Shown: positions 16,566-25,076 of the stretch, one piece after another
Position numbering within the stretch: position 1 is the first letter of the stretch
How the letters are laid out: the number at the start of each line of letters is the position of its first letter
Assembly (NCBI RefSeq): GCF_004745805.1
Contig: NZ_SRLQ01000004.1
Span: 248,001-312,000 of the forward strand
Direction: 5' to 3'
Length of the DNA stretch: 64,000 nucleotides
Source: Mycolicibacterium sp. CH28
Lineage (GTDB): Bacteria > Actinomycetota > Actinomycetes > Mycobacteriales > Mycobacteriaceae
Translations under genes and position numbers: made by a program
The notes under the pieces: model-generated
Told to the model about the DNA's origin: nothing
The model's database searches: none
What the model saw: the letters and a program-made list of their open reading frames with translations, nothing else

Positions 16566-19500
16566 GTGTTCTCCAAAGTCCTAGTTGCCAATCGCGGTGA
16601 GATCGCTATCCGCGCTTTCCGCGCGGCCTACGAGATGGGCATCGGCACCGTCGCGATCTACCCGTTCGAGGATCGCAATTCGTTGCACCGGTTGAAGGCC
16701 GACGAGTCCTACCAGATAGGCGACATCGGTCATCCGGTGCGGGCTTATCTGTCTGTCGACGAGATTGTCGATACCGCACGGGCTGCCGGGGCCGACGCGA
16801 TCTACCCCGGGTACGGATTCCTTTCGGAGAACCCCGAATTGGCGGCGGCGTGTGCCGCCGCTGATATCACGTTCGTCGGTCCCGACGCCGCGATCCTGGA
16901 GTTGACGGGTAACAAGTCACGCGCGATCGCGGCGGCCCGCGACGCCGGACTGCCGGTGCTGGTCTCCTCGGCGCCGTCGGCGTCGGTGGACGAACTCGTT
17001 GCGGCCGCCCAGGACATGGACTTCCCGTTGTTCGTCAAGGCCGTGGCTGGCGGTGGCGGGCGCGGGATGCGCCGGGTGAGCGACCTCGCGGGGTTGCCCG
17101 AGGCGATCGAAGCGGCCAGCCGCGAGGCCGAATCCGCCTTCGGCGATCCCACCGTGTTCCTCGAGCAGGCCGTGGTCAACCCGCGCCACATCGAGGTGCA
17201 GATCCTTGCTGACAAGCACGGCAACGTCATTCACCTCTACGAGCGGGACTGCAGTGTGCAGCGCCGCCACCAGAAGGTTATCGAACTGGCACCGGCGCCC
17301 AACCTGGATCCCGTTCTGCGGGAACAGATCTGCGCCGACGCCGTCGCGTTCGCCCGCTCCATCGGATACAGCTGCGCGGGCACCGTCGAGTTCCTGCTCG
17401 ACGAGCGCGGCAGGCACGTCTTCATCGAGATGAATCCGCGGATCCAGGTCGAGCACACTGTGACCGAGGAGATCACCGATGTCGACCTGGTGTCGGCGCA
17501 GCTGCGGATCGCCGCGGGGGAGACGCTGGCCGATCTGGGCCTGAGCCAGGAGACGATCAGCCCGCACGGGGCTGCCCTGCAGTGCCGGATCACCACCGAG
17601 GATCCCGCCAACGGCTTCCGCCCGGACACCGGCCGGATCACTGCCTACCGCTCGCCGGGCGGGGCGGGGATCCGCCTGGATGGCGGTACGCACCTGGGCG
17701 CGGAGATCAGCGCGCACTTCGACTCGATGTTGGTCAAACTGACCTGTCGCGGTCGCGACTTCGAGACCGCGGTCAATCGGGCGCGGCGCGCCGTCGCCGA
17801 ATTCCGCATCCGTGGGGTCTCGACGAATATTCCGTTCCTGCAGGCAGTTCTGGATGACCCTGACTTTCAGGCCGGTCGGGTCACCACGTCCTTCATCGAT
17901 GAGCGCCCGCAACTTCTGACGGCACGCACGTCGGCCGACCGCGGCACCAAGATGCTGAAGTTCCTGGCCGAGGTGACCGTGAATTCGCCCTATCGCGACC
18001 GCCCCCGGTTCTACCCCCAGGACAAGCTGCCGGCCATCGACATCGCGTCGACCACCCCGGCTCCGGGCAGCAAGCAACGCCTCGTCGAGCTGGGCCCCGA
18101 CGGATTTGCCCAGTGGCTCAAGGACTCTCCGGCCGTCGGCGTGACCGATACGACGTTCCGTGACGCGCACCAGTCGCTGCTGGCGACGCGGGTGCGCGCG
18201 TCGGGGTTGTTGGCCGTTGCCCCGTACATCTCCAGGATGATGCCGCAGCTGCTGTCGATCGAATGCTGGGGCGGAGCGACTTACGATGTGGCGCTTCGCT
18301 TCCTGAAGGAAGACCCCTGGGAGCGGCTGGCCTCACTGCGCGAGGCGGTCCCCAACATCTGTTTGCAGATGCTGCTGCGCGGTCGCAACACGGTCGGCTA
18401 TACCCCCTATCCGGAATTGGTCACCTCAGCCTTCGTGGCGGAGGCCACCCGCACCGGTGTCGACATCTTCCGGATCTTCGATGCGCTGAACAACATCGAA
18501 TCGATGCGGCCCGCCATCGATGCGGTGCGCGAAACCGGTTCGGCGGTAGCCGAAGTCGCGATGAGCTACACCGGCGACCTGTCGGATCCGGGCGAGACGC
18601 TCTACACACTGGACTACTGGCTGCGGCTGGCCGAGCAGATTGTCGATGCCGGGGCGCACGTCTTGGCGATCAAGGACATGGCCGGCCTGCTGCGCCCGCC
18701 CGCGGCGGCCACCCTGGTATCGGCACTGCGCAGTCGCTTCGATCTGCCGATCCACGTGCACACCCACGACACACCGGGTGGCCAGCTTGCCACCTATACC
18801 GCGGCCTGGCATGCGGGGGCGAGCGCCGTCGATGGCGCCGCGGCCCCGCTGTCGGGCACCACCAGCCAGCCGCCGCTGTCGGCGATCGTCGCGGCCGCGG
18901 CGCACACCACCTTCGACACCGGTCTCGACCTGGGCGCGGTGTGCGATCTGGAGCCGTACTGGGAGCTGTTGCGAAAGGTGTACGCCCCCTTCGAAGCCGG
19001 CCTCCCGGCGCCGACCGGACGGGTATACCACCACGAGATCCCCGGGGGGCAGCTGAGCAACCTGCGTACGCAGGCCATCGCGCTCGGGCTGGGGGACCGC
19101 TTCGAGGACGTCGAAAACGCCTACGCGGGGGCGGACCGGATTCTGGGCAGGCTGGTCAAGGTCACTCCGTCGAGCAAGGTGGTCGGAGACCTGGCGCTGG
19201 CATTGGTCGGCGCCGGGATCACCGCGGAGGACTTCGCCGCCGACCCGGCGCGCCATGACATTCCCGATTCGGTGATCGGCTTCCTGCGTGGCGAACTGGG
19301 CGACCCGCCCGGGGGCTGGCCGGAACCCTTGCGCACGAAGGCGTTGGAGGGCCGCGGGCCTGCCAAGCCCGAGCAGCCGCTGTCGGCGGCGGACGAGAAG
19401 GTTCTCGGCGAGCCAGGCGCGGCTCGTCAGGCAGCGCTGAACCGGCTGTTGTTCCCCGGTCCCACACGGGAATTCGAGGCACACCGTGAGGAGTACGGCG

Positions 19501-19985
19501 ACACGTCGGGGTTGAGCGCCAACCAGTTCTTCTGCGGGCTGCGTCACGGCGACGAACACCGCATCAAGATCGAACGCGGTGTCGACCTCATCGTGGGGCT
19601 GGAAGCCATCTCCGATGCCGACGAGCGGGGGATGCGCACGGTGATGTGCATCATCAACGGGCAGCTGCGCCCGGTGGTGGTGCGCGACCGCAGCATCGCC
19701 GACGCGGTGCCGACCGCGGAAAAGGCCGACCGCGCCAACCCCGACCACGTCGCCGCCCCGTTCGCCGGAGTGGTCACCGTCGGCGTGGCCGTCGGTGACG
19801 AGGTCGACGCCGGCCAGACCATCGCCACCATCGAGGCGATGAAGATGGAGGCCGCCATCACCGCGCCCAAGGCCGGTTTCGTCGGCCGCGTGGCCGTCGG
19901 CACGACGGCTCAGGTCGAAGGCGGTGACCTGCTGGTGGTGATCAGTCCGGTGGGCAGGAGCGAAGCGACCGGGGGGACAACCTGA
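16566..19985 (+). CDS. pca: pyruvate carboxylase
   Basis: A 1139-residue single-chain anaplerotic enzyme making oxaloacetate from pyruvate, bicarbonate and ATP. The order is biotin carboxylase (about 1-450, with glycine-rich AGGGGRGMR and the [15 protein letters not shown] block), carboxyltransferase (about 530-1000, opening [15 protein letters not shown], with metal site [10 protein letters not shown]), and C-terminal biotin carrier (IEAMKMEA, biotin on Lys1093). This is the usual full length. The last ten residues ([10 protein letters not shown]) are encoded by a copy of a dispersed repeat also found in other genes here. The start is GTG and probably leaderless. The gene order VKOR-pca-rsmD matches M. 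tuberculosis. Confidence 0.97.
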   Translation: MFSKVLVANRGEIAIRAFRAAYEMGIGTVAIYPFEDRNSLHRLKADESYQIGDIGHPVRAYLSVDEIVDTARAAGADAIYPGYGFLSENPELAAACAAADITFVGPDAAILELTGNKSRAIAAARDAGLPVLVSSAPSASVDELVAAAQDMDFPLFVKAVAGGGGRGMRRVSDLAGLPEAIEAASREAESAFGDPTVFLEQAVVNPRHIEVQILADKHGNVIHLYERDCSVQRRHQKVIELAPAPNLDPVLREQICADAVAFARSIGYSCAGTVEFLLDERGRHVFIEMNPRIQVEHTVTEEITDVDLVSAQLRIAAGETLADLGLSQETISPHGAALQCRITTEDPANGFRPDTGRITAYRSPGGAGIRLDGGTHLGAEISAHFDSMLVKLTCRGRDFETAVNRARRAVAEFRIRGVSTNIPFLQAVLDDPDFQAGRVTTSFIDERPQLLTARTSADRGTKMLKFLAEVTVNSPYRDRPRFYPQDKLPAIDIASTTPAPGSKQRLVELGPDGFAQWLKDSPAVGVTDTTFRDAHQSLLATRVRASGLLAVAPYISRMMPQLLSIECWGGATYDVALRFLKEDPWERLASLREAVPNICLQMLLRGRNTVGYTPYPELVTSAFVAEATRTGVDIFRIFDALNNIESMRPAIDAVRETGSAVAEVAMSYTGDLSDPGETLYTLDYWLRLAEQIVDAGAHVLAIKDMAGLLRPPAAATLVSALRSRFDLPIHVHTHDTPGGQLATYTAAWHAGASAVDGAAAPLSGTTSQPPLSAIVAAAAHTTFDTGLDLGAVCDLEPYWELLRKVYAPFEAGLPAPTGRVYHHEIPGGQLSNLRTQAIALGLGDRFEDVENAYAGADRILGRLVKVTPSSKVVGDLALALVGAGITAEDFAADPARHDIPDSVIGFLRGELGDPPGGWPEPLRTKALEGRGPAKPEQPLSAADEKVLGEPGAARQAALNRLLFPGPTREFEAHREEYGDTSGLSANQFFCGLRHGDEHRIKIERGVDLIVGLEAISDADERGMRTVMCIINGQLRPVVVRDRSIADAVPTAEKADRANPDHVAAPFAGVVTVGVAVGDEVDAGQTIATIEAMKMEAAITAPKAGFVGRVAVGTTAQVEGGDLLVVISPVGRSEATGGTT
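19952..19976 (+). repeat. dispersed GGGCAGGAGCGMAGCGAC repeat, copy in pca tail
   Basis: GGGCAGGAGCGAAGCGAC followed by a G-rich tail. Near-identical copies lie at 52658-52684 between genes, and on the other strand four times at 29684-29783; weaker ones are at about 10662 and 20581. Here it supplies the non-conserved C-terminal codons of pyruvate carboxylase. Confidence 0.6.
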
Positions 19986-20002
19986 CCCGCATCGTCGCCG
20001 GC

Positions 20003-20551
20003 GTGGCCGGCGGCCGGCGTCTCGATGTGCCGCCGCGGGGAACACGACCGACCACCGACCGGGTCCGTGAGGCGTTGTTCAGTGCCCTGGCCGCGCGCCG
20101 GGATTTCGACGGCCTCCGGGTGCTCGACCTTTACGCCGGCTCGGGTGCGCTGGGCTTGGAAGCACTGTCCCGCGGCGCCGACTCGGCACTGTTGGTCGAA
20201 AGCGATTCGCGCGCAGTCGCGGTCATCAAACGCAACATCGCCACGGTCGGGCTGCCCGGTGTGACGGTGCGGCGGGCGGCGGTGGCGGCGGTACTGGCCT
20301 CCGGCGCCGACCAGCCGATGGATCTCGTGCTGGCCGATCCGCCCTACGAGGTGTCGGTCACGGATCTGGCGGCGGTGTTGGGGCTGCTGGACCGCAACGG
20401 CTGGGTTGGTCCGGGCTGCGTCGTGGTGGTGGAGCGGCCGGCATCCTCGGCGACACTCACCTGGCCGTCGGGCTGGACGGAATGGCCGTCGCGGCGCTAC
20501 GGCGATACCCGGGTCGAGCTGGCCGAAGTCGGCGACGGGACCGACTGCTAG
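20003..20551 (+). CDS. rsmD: 16S rRNA (guanine-966-N2)-methyltransferase RsmD
   Basis: A 182-residue SAM-dependent methyltransferase of the RsmD family. The SAM loop is [18 protein letters not shown] and the catalytic motif is LADPPYEV. It methylates G966 (E. coli numbering) of 16S rRNA. The GTG at 20003 is the first ordinary start, but the family's [13 protein letters not shown] terminus is encoded in frame back to a CTG at 19982 that overlaps the pca stop as CTGA. The real start may be that CTG, giving 189 residues. It is followed by coaD, as in most actinobacteria. Confidence 0.9.
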   Translation: MAGGRRLDVPPRGTRPTTDRVREALFSALAARRDFDGLRVLDLYAGSGALGLEALSRGADSALLVESDSRAVAVIKRNIATVGLPGVTVRRAAVAAVLASGADQPMDLVLADPPYEVSVTDLAAVLGLLDRNGWVGPGCVVVVERPASSATLTWPSGWTEWPSRRYGDTRVELAEVGDGTDC

Positions 20552-20562
20552 CGTCATCGCTT

Positions 20563-20616
20563 ATGACCGCCGACGACGATGCGGAGCGCAGCGACGAGGA
20601 GAAGTGGCGCTTATGA
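20563..20616 (+). CDS. possible 17-residue upstream ORF of coaD
   Basis: An ATG-started frame encoding [17 protein letters not shown] whose TGA overlaps the coaD start as ATGA. It covers a partial copy of the dispersed GAGCGCAGCGA repeat, which also provides the coaD ribosome site (GAGGAGAAG). It could couple coaD translation or be chance. There is no ribosome site for the small ORF itself. Confidence 0.25.
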   Translation: MTADDDAERSDEEKWRL

Positions 20617-21095
20617 CCGGCGCGGTGTGTCCAGGATCCTTCGATCCGGTGACGCTGGGGCACGTCGACATCTTCGAGCGCGCCGCGGCCCAGTTCGACG
20701 AAGTGATCGTCGCCGTGCTGATCAACCCGAACAAGTCGGGCATGTTCGACATCGACGAACGAATCGCCATGATCTCCGAAGCCACCGCGCACCTGCCCAA
20801 CCTGCGCGCCGAGTCGGGCCGGGGCCTGGTCGTCGATTTCGTCAAACAGCGCGGGCTCACCGCGATCGTCAAGGGTCTGCGCACCGGAACCGATTTCGAG
20901 TACGAGCTGCAGATGGCCCAGATGAACAAGCACATCGCCGGCGTGGACACGTTCTTCTTGGCGACGTCACCGCAGCATTCGTTCGTCTCGTCGTCGCTGG
21001 CCAAAGAGGTGGCGATCCTCGGTGGCGACGTCTCGGCCCTGCTGCCGGAGCCGGTGAACCGACGGCTGCAGGCCAAGCTCGCCGAGCGGGGCTGA
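20613..21095 (+). CDS. coaD: phosphopantetheine adenylyltransferase
   Basis: A 160-residue nucleotidyltransferase that adenylates 4'-phosphopantetheine to dephospho-CoA, the penultimate step of coenzyme A synthesis. The signature loop [19 protein letters not shown] (residues 6-24, with the TxGH motif) and the C-terminal SSSLAKEVA block are present. The ATG at 20613 is chosen from the family N terminus ([12 protein letters not shown]) and the GAGGAGAAG upstream; the frame is open further 5' but not conserved. It follows rsmD, a near-universal actinobacterial pair. Confidence 0.95.
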   Translation: MTGAVCPGSFDPVTLGHVDIFERAAAQFDEVIVAVLINPNKSGMFDIDERIAMISEATAHLPNLRAESGRGLVVDFVKQRGLTAIVKGLRTGTDFEYELQMAQMNKHIAGVDTFFLATSPQHSFVSSSLAKEVAILGGDVSALLPEPVNRRLQAKLAERG

Positions 21096-21218
21096 GCCTT
21101 CCCGCCGTGCGCGGCGCATCGCCCCGCACACCCGCGATCGAGCCGCTGGGGGTGGCGAAACCGCCCATAATGAGGTGGGTCAAGCCCGGTGCGATGCCGC
21201 GTTGACCGGTGTGGTTGC

Positions 21219-21235
21219 CGGAAAATGTGTTTCCG
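21219..21235. promoter_or_regulatory. inverted repeat upstream of sepIVA
   Basis: CGGAAA-ATGTG-TTTCCG is a perfect 6-bp dyad in the 220-bp gap between coaD and sepIVA, about 80 bp before the sepIVA start. It could be an operator or a leader hairpin. The protein that might bind it is unknown. Confidence 0.35.
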
Positions 21236-21315
21236 ACACACCGACTCGCCACCGCAGTCACAGGCGTAACACCAGGCACACTGGTCACTACCAACTACGC
21301 CAGGAGGGCGGCGCC

Positions 21316-22053
21316 GTGTACCGAGTTTTTGAAGCGCTCGACGAACTGAGCGCGATCGTCGAAGAGGCGCGCGGCGTACCGATGACGGCTGGCTGCGTGG
21401 TTCCGCGCGGTGACGTCCTGGAGCTGGTCGACGACATCAAGGACGCCATCCCCGGCGAGCTCGACGATGCTCAGGATGTCCTGGACGCCCGTGACAACCT
21501 GCTGCGGGAGGCCAAGGAGCACGCCGACTCCATGGTCTCGACCGCCACGGTCGAGGCCGACTCGCTGCTCGGCCATTCCCGCGCGGAAGCTGACCGCCTC
21601 CTGTCCGACGCCAAGTCGCAGGCCGACCGGATGGTGGCCGAGGCGCGCCAGCACAGCGAACGCATGGTGCACGAGGCCCGCGAAGAGGTCTCCCGGCTGG
21701 CAGCCACCGCCAAGCGTGAGTACGAGGCCGCGACGAGCCGGGCCAAGGCCGAGGCCGACCGGTTGGTGGAGAGTGGCAACCTCTCCTATGAGAAGGCCGT
21801 CCAGGAAGGCATCAAGGAGCAGCAGCGGCTGGTCTCGCAGACCGAGGTGGTGCAGTCGGCCAACGCCGAAGCCACCAGGCTTATCGACACCGCACATGCC
21901 GAAGCCGACCGGCTGCGCGGCGAGTGCGACATCTACGTCGACAACAAACTCGCCCAGTTCGAGGACTACCTCAACGGGACCCTGCGCTCGGTGAGTCGCG
22001 GTCGCCACCAACTGCGGACGGCCGCCGGCACCCACGACTACGTGCAGCGCTGA
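21316..22053 (+). CDS. sepIVA: septation protein SepIVA (DivIVA-like coiled coil)
   Basis: A 245-residue, almost wholly helical, charged protein with a DivIVA-like N terminus (VYRVFEALDELSAIVEEARG) and a long coiled coil rich in alanine, glutamate and arginine heptads (EAKEHADSMVSTATVEADSL and following). It is the size of Rv2927c, the essential mycobacterial SepIVA needed for division and growth at the septum and pole. The GTG start follows a very strong AGGAGGGC (21302-21309). The length and neighbours (coaD upstream, DUF177 and rnc downstream) fix the assignment. Confidence 0.92.
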   Translation: MYRVFEALDELSAIVEEARGVPMTAGCVVPRGDVLELVDDIKDAIPGELDDAQDVLDARDNLLREAKEHADSMVSTATVEADSLLGHSRAEADRLLSDAKSQADRMVAEARQHSERMVHEAREEVSRLAATAKREYEAATSRAKAEADRLVESGNLSYEKAVQEGIKEQQRLVSQTEVVQSANAEATRLIDTAHAEADRLRGECDIYVDNKLAQFEDYLNGTLRSVSRGRHQLRTAAGTHDYVQR

Positions 22054-22099
22054 GACCCGCGGCCAGCGAGTACCGGCTGAATCGGGTCGCGCCGAGCCT

Positions 22100-22105
22100 T
22101 AAGAT
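22100..22105 (+). promoter_or_regulatory. -10 element for a leaderless DUF177 transcript
   Basis: TAAGAT stands seven bases upstream of the ATG at 22113, and no ribosome site is visible before that ATG. Together these suggest a leaderless mRNA for the DUF177-rnc-mutM group. Confidence 0.5.
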
Positions 22106-22112
22106 CAGCTAC

Positions 22113-22718
22113 ATGGCCTCGCTCAGGAGTGCACACAAGCAGCACAGATCGCGATCGCCGTTGGTGTTCGACATCTCCCGGCTGGGGCGTCGCCCCGGGG
22201 CCATGTTGGAGCTGCGGCAGACCGTGCCCAGTCCCATGCGGATGGGGCTGGATCTGATCGCCATCGAACGCGACGCGGACCTCGACCTGGACCTGCGGTT
22301 GGAGTCGGTGTCTGAAGGCGTGCTGGTCACCGGCACCGTCTACGCTGCGACCCGCGGTGAATGCTCCCGGTGCCTGGCTCCGGTCGCCGGCGACGTCGAG
22401 ATCGAGCTGACCGAGCTGTTCGCCTATCCCGACAGTGCAACGGAGTCCACCACCGAAGAGGACGAGGTCGGTCACGTCATCGATGACACCATCGACCTCG
22501 AACAGCCGATCGTCGACGCGGTCGGCCTGGCGTTGCCGTTCGCGCCGCTGTGCACCGAGAACTGCCCGGGCCTGTGCACGCGGTGCGGTGTCGCGCTGGC
22601 CAGCGCCGAGCCTGATCATCACCATGACCTCATCGATCCGAGGTGGGCCAAGCTAGCGGGCATGCTCCCCGGCGCCGAGGAGGACAACAACCCCGAGGCG
22701 GGGGCCAGTACTTCGTGA
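22113..22718 (+). CDS. YceD/DUF177 metal-binding protein
   Basis: A 201-residue DUF177 (YceD) protein. It carries a CSRC pair (GECSRCLAP) and a C-terminal [13 protein letters not shown] cysteine cluster that probably binds zinc. In many bacteria this family is encoded just before rpmF and linked to 23S rRNA or 50S biogenesis; in mycobacteria, as here, rpmF is absent and rnc follows directly (Rv2926c equivalent). The ATG at 22113 lacks a ribosome site and probably heads a leaderless transcript. The stop overlaps the rnc start as GTGA. The molecular role is not established. Confidence 0.85.
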   Translation: MASLRSAHKQHRSRSPLVFDISRLGRRPGAMLELRQTVPSPMRMGLDLIAIERDADLDLDLRLESVSEGVLVTGTVYAATRGECSRCLAPVAGDVEIELTELFAYPDSATESTTEEDEVGHVIDDTIDLEQPIVDAVGLALPFAPLCTENCPGLCTRCGVALASAEPDHHHDLIDPRWAKLAGMLPGAEEDNNPEAGASTS

Positions 22719-23413
22719 CGCCGCCGCGCGAGAACCTGTTGGCCGCCCTTGGCGTGGCGTTGCCCGAAGAGCTGCTCACGCTGGCGCTGACCCACCGCAG
22801 CTATGCCTACGAGCACGGCGGGCTGCCCACCAACGAGCGCCTGGAGTTCCTCGGCGACGCGGTTCTGGGTCTGGCGGTGACCGACGAACTGTTCCACCGT
22901 CACCCGGACCGGTCGGAAGGGGATCTGGCCAAGCTGCGCGCCAGTATCGTCAACACGCAGGCCCTGGCCGATGTCGCGCGTGGGCTCACCCCCGAGGGGC
23001 TGGGAGCACACCTGTTGCTAGGCCGCGGCGAGGTGAACACCGGCGGGGCCGACAAATCCAGCATCCTCGCCGACGGCATGGAGTCGCTGCTCGGTGCGGT
23101 CTACCTGCAGCACGGCGTCGATGTCTCCCGTGAGGTGATCCTGCGGTTGTTCGGCGACTTGATGGACACCGCACCGACTTTGGGTGCCGGCCTGGACTGG
23201 AAGACGAGCCTGCAAGAACTCGCTGCGGCGCGCAATCTGGGCCCGCTGTCCTACGTCGTCACCTCGACCGGGCCCGATCACGATAAAGAGTTCACCGCCG
23301 TGGTGATGGTGATGGACGCGGAATACGGTTGCGGTATTGGACGCTCGAAGAAAGAGGCCGAGCAGAAGGCCGCCGCCGCGGCCTGGAATGCGTTGGAAAC
23401 GCTTGAGCCATAG
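22715..23413 (+). CDS. rnc: ribonuclease III
   Basis: A 232-residue double-strand-specific endoribonuclease. The RNase III signature [16 protein letters not shown] (about residues 42-57) supplies the metal-binding acidic residues, and a second acidic cluster follows at [15 protein letters not shown]. The C-terminal double-stranded RNA-binding domain includes [18 protein letters not shown]. It processes rRNA precursors and other structured RNAs. The GTG start overlaps the DUF177 stop by 4 nt. This is normal family length. Confidence 0.96.
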   Translation: MTPPRENLLAALGVALPEELLTLALTHRSYAYEHGGLPTNERLEFLGDAVLGLAVTDELFHRHPDRSEGDLAKLRASIVNTQALADVARGLTPEGLGAHLLLGRGEVNTGGADKSSILADGMESLLGAVYLQHGVDVSREVILRLFGDLMDTAPTLGAGLDWKTSLQELAAARNLGPLSYVVTSTGPDHDKEFTAVVMVMDAEYGCGIGRSKKEAEQKAAAAAWNALETLEP

Positions 23414-23430
23414 TCTTATCGGTGGCGACG

Positions 23431-24291
23431 ATGCCTGAACTTCCCGAGGTCGAGCTGGTCCGGCGCGGTTTGCAGGAGCACGTCGTCGGCAAGTGCGTCA
23501 CCGCCGTTCGGGTGGATCACCCGCGTGCCGTCCGCCGCCACGAGCTTGGTGCCGCCGACCTGACCGCGCGTTTGCTCGGTGCCCGCGTCTCCGGTAGCGG
23601 CCGGCGCGGAAAGTACTTGTGGCTCAATCTCGGCGACGATGAGACGGCGTTGGTGGTGCATCTGGGGATGAGTGGGCAGATGTTGCTCGGGCCCGTTCCC
23701 AACACCGACCATCTGCGCATCGCGGTGACGCTCGACGACGGCACGGCGCTCAGCTTCGTCGACCAGCGCACGTTCGGCGGTTGGCAGCTGGCTGATCTGG
23801 TCACCGTCGACGGCAGTCGGGTTCCCGAGCCCGTCGCGCACATCGCCCGTGACCCGCTTGACCCGTTGTTCGACCGCGACGCGGTCGTTGCGGTGTTGCG
23901 CCGCAAGCACTCCGAGATCAAGCGCCAACTTCTCGACCAGACCGTGGTGTCGGGTATCGGCAACATCTACGCCGACGAGGCGCTGTGGCGGGCCAAGATC
24001 AATGGCGCGCGGCTGGCCGAGAAGCTGACCAGCGCGCAGCTCGGCGCGCTGCTCGACGCCGCCGCCGAGGTGATGCGTGAGGCGCTCGGCCAGGGCGGCA
24101 CCTCGTTCGACTCGCTGTACGTCAACGTCAACGGGCAGTCCGGCTACTTCGACCGGTCGCTGAACGTCTACGGCCGCGAAGACCGCAACTGCAAGCGCTG
24201 TGGCTCGGTGATCCGGCGGGAGAAGTTCATGAATCGCTCGTCGTTCTACTGCCCGCGGTGTCAACCTCGCCCCCGAATACCGCGAGATTGA
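23431..24291 (+). CDS. mutM: formamidopyrimidine-DNA glycosylase
   Basis: A 286-residue base-excision repair enzyme removing 8-oxoguanine and formamidopyrimidines. The N terminus MPELPEVE is intact; Pro2 is the catalytic amine once Met is removed, which fixes the ATG at 23431 over the GTG nine bases upstream. The C-terminal zinc finger is complete ([13 protein letters not shown] through FYCPRCQ). The last codons form the left arm of a long hairpin reaching into the gap before the OsmC gene. Confidence 0.96.
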   Translation: MPELPEVELVRRGLQEHVVGKCVTAVRVDHPRAVRRHELGAADLTARLLGARVSGSGRRGKYLWLNLGDDETALVVHLGMSGQMLLGPVPNTDHLRIAVTLDDGTALSFVDQRTFGGWQLADLVTVDGSRVPEPVAHIARDPLDPLFDRDAVVAVLRRKHSEIKRQLLDQTVVSGIGNIYADEALWRAKINGARLAEKLTSAQLGALLDAAAEVMREALGQGGTSFDSLYVNVNGQSGYFDRSLNVYGREDRNCKRCGSVIRREKFMNRSSFYCPRCQPRPRIPRD

Positions 24292-24339
24292 AATGACGCA
24301 GGCCCCTTCTCGCGTTTTCTCTGCGTGAATTCAATCTCG
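24283..24339 (+). repeat. 19-bp imperfect inverted repeat at the mutM stop
   Basis: The arms 24283-24301 (CGAGATTGAAATGACGCAG) and 24321-24339 pair over 19 positions with two mismatches around a 19-nt loop. The left arm includes the mutM stop codon. It could act as an attenuator or 3'-end stabiliser, or be a small mobile repeat; there is no U run after the right arm. Confidence 0.6.
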
Positions 24340-24361
24340 GCGTGAAAGGAACAAACAAGAC

Positions 24362-24775
24362 ATGACTGACCTGTGGGTGGAACGCACCGGAGTCCGCCGC
24401 TACACCGGCCGCAGCAGCCGCGGCGCGGAGGTGCTGATCGGCTCCGAGACCGACGAGGGCGTGTTCACCCCCGGCGAGCTGCTCAAGATTGCGCTGGCCG
24501 GCTGCAGCGGCCTGAGCAGCGACCAGCCGCTGCGGCGGCGCCTGGGCGACGACTACCCGGCGGTGATCAAGGTCTCCGGCGCGGCCGACCGTGATCAGGA
24601 GCGCTACCCGCTGCTCGAAGAGGATCTGGAGATCGACCTGTCCGGGCTGTCGCCGGAGGACGTCGAACGCCTGCTGGTGGTCGTGAACCGCGCCATCGAC
24701 CAGGTCTGCACCGTCGGCCGCACCCTCAAGGCCGGCGCGAAAGTCCGGTTCGGCGTCACCAACACCGGATCATGA
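24362..24775 (+). CDS. OsmC-family protein
   Basis: A 137-residue OsmC/Ohr-fold protein (Rv2923c position). It has the opening beta strands (VERTGVRRYTGRSSRGAEVLIG), the helix TPGELLKIALAGCSGLSS with the first family cysteine, and a second cysteine in IDQVCTVGRTLKAG, so the peroxidatic pair expected for thiol-dependent hydroperoxide reduction is present. AAAGGAACAAA precedes the ATG. Its stop overlaps the acylphosphatase start as ATGA. The physiological peroxide is not known. Confidence 0.85.
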   Translation: MTDLWVERTGVRRYTGRSSRGAEVLIGSETDEGVFTPGELLKIALAGCSGLSSDQPLRRRLGDDYPAVIKVSGAADRDQERYPLLEEDLEIDLSGLSPEDVERLLVVVNRAIDQVCTVGRTLKAGAKVRFGVTNTGS

Positions 24776-25050
24776 CCGAACGCGTCCGCCTGACCGCCTG
24801 GGTGCACGGTTATGTCCAGGGTGTGGGTTTCCGCTGGTGGACGCGCTCGCGTGCGCTGGAGCTGGGGCTGACCGGCTACGCCAGCAATCAGCCCGACGGC
24901 CGGGTGCTGGTCGTCGCGCAGGGACCGCGGGCCGACTGTGAGCGGCTGCTGGCGCTGTTGCGCGGCGGAAACACCCCAGGATCGGTCGACCAAGTCATCT
25001 CCGACTTCGGCGAACCCGGCGAGCCTATTGCCGGGTTCCGCGAGCGCTGA
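24772..25050 (+). CDS. acyP: acylphosphatase
   Basis: A 92-residue acylphosphatase, hydrolysing acyl phosphates to carboxylate and phosphate. The signature GYVQGVGFRWW (phosphate loop with the catalytic arginine) and the asparagine-bearing GYASNQPDGRV motif are both intact. It is translationally coupled to the OsmC gene and precedes smc, as in M. tuberculosis (Rv2922A). Cellular role unclear across bacteria. Confidence 0.93.
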   Translation: MTERVRLTAWVHGYVQGVGFRWWTRSRALELGLTGYASNQPDGRVLVVAQGPRADCERLLALLRGGNTPGSVDQVISDFGEPGEPIAGFRER

Positions 25051-25062
25051 TCGCGGCGCCGG

Positions 25063-25068
25063 TAACCT
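25063..25068 (+). promoter_or_regulatory. -10 element for a leaderless smc transcript
   Basis: TAACCT lies eight bases before the GTG start of smc, and no Shine-Dalgarno sequence is present. This is the arrangement of leaderless mycobacterial mRNAs. Confidence 0.45.
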
Positions 25069-25076
25069 GACTCGAC

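Noticed and set aside
18426..20045. Leftward 539-residue open frame opposite pca
   Set aside because: Pyruvate carboxylase motifs are complete on the plus strand; the antisense product shows no domain.
23422..23431. GTG 23422 as the mutM start
   Set aside because: It would add MAT before MPELPEVE and block the catalytic proline at position 2.
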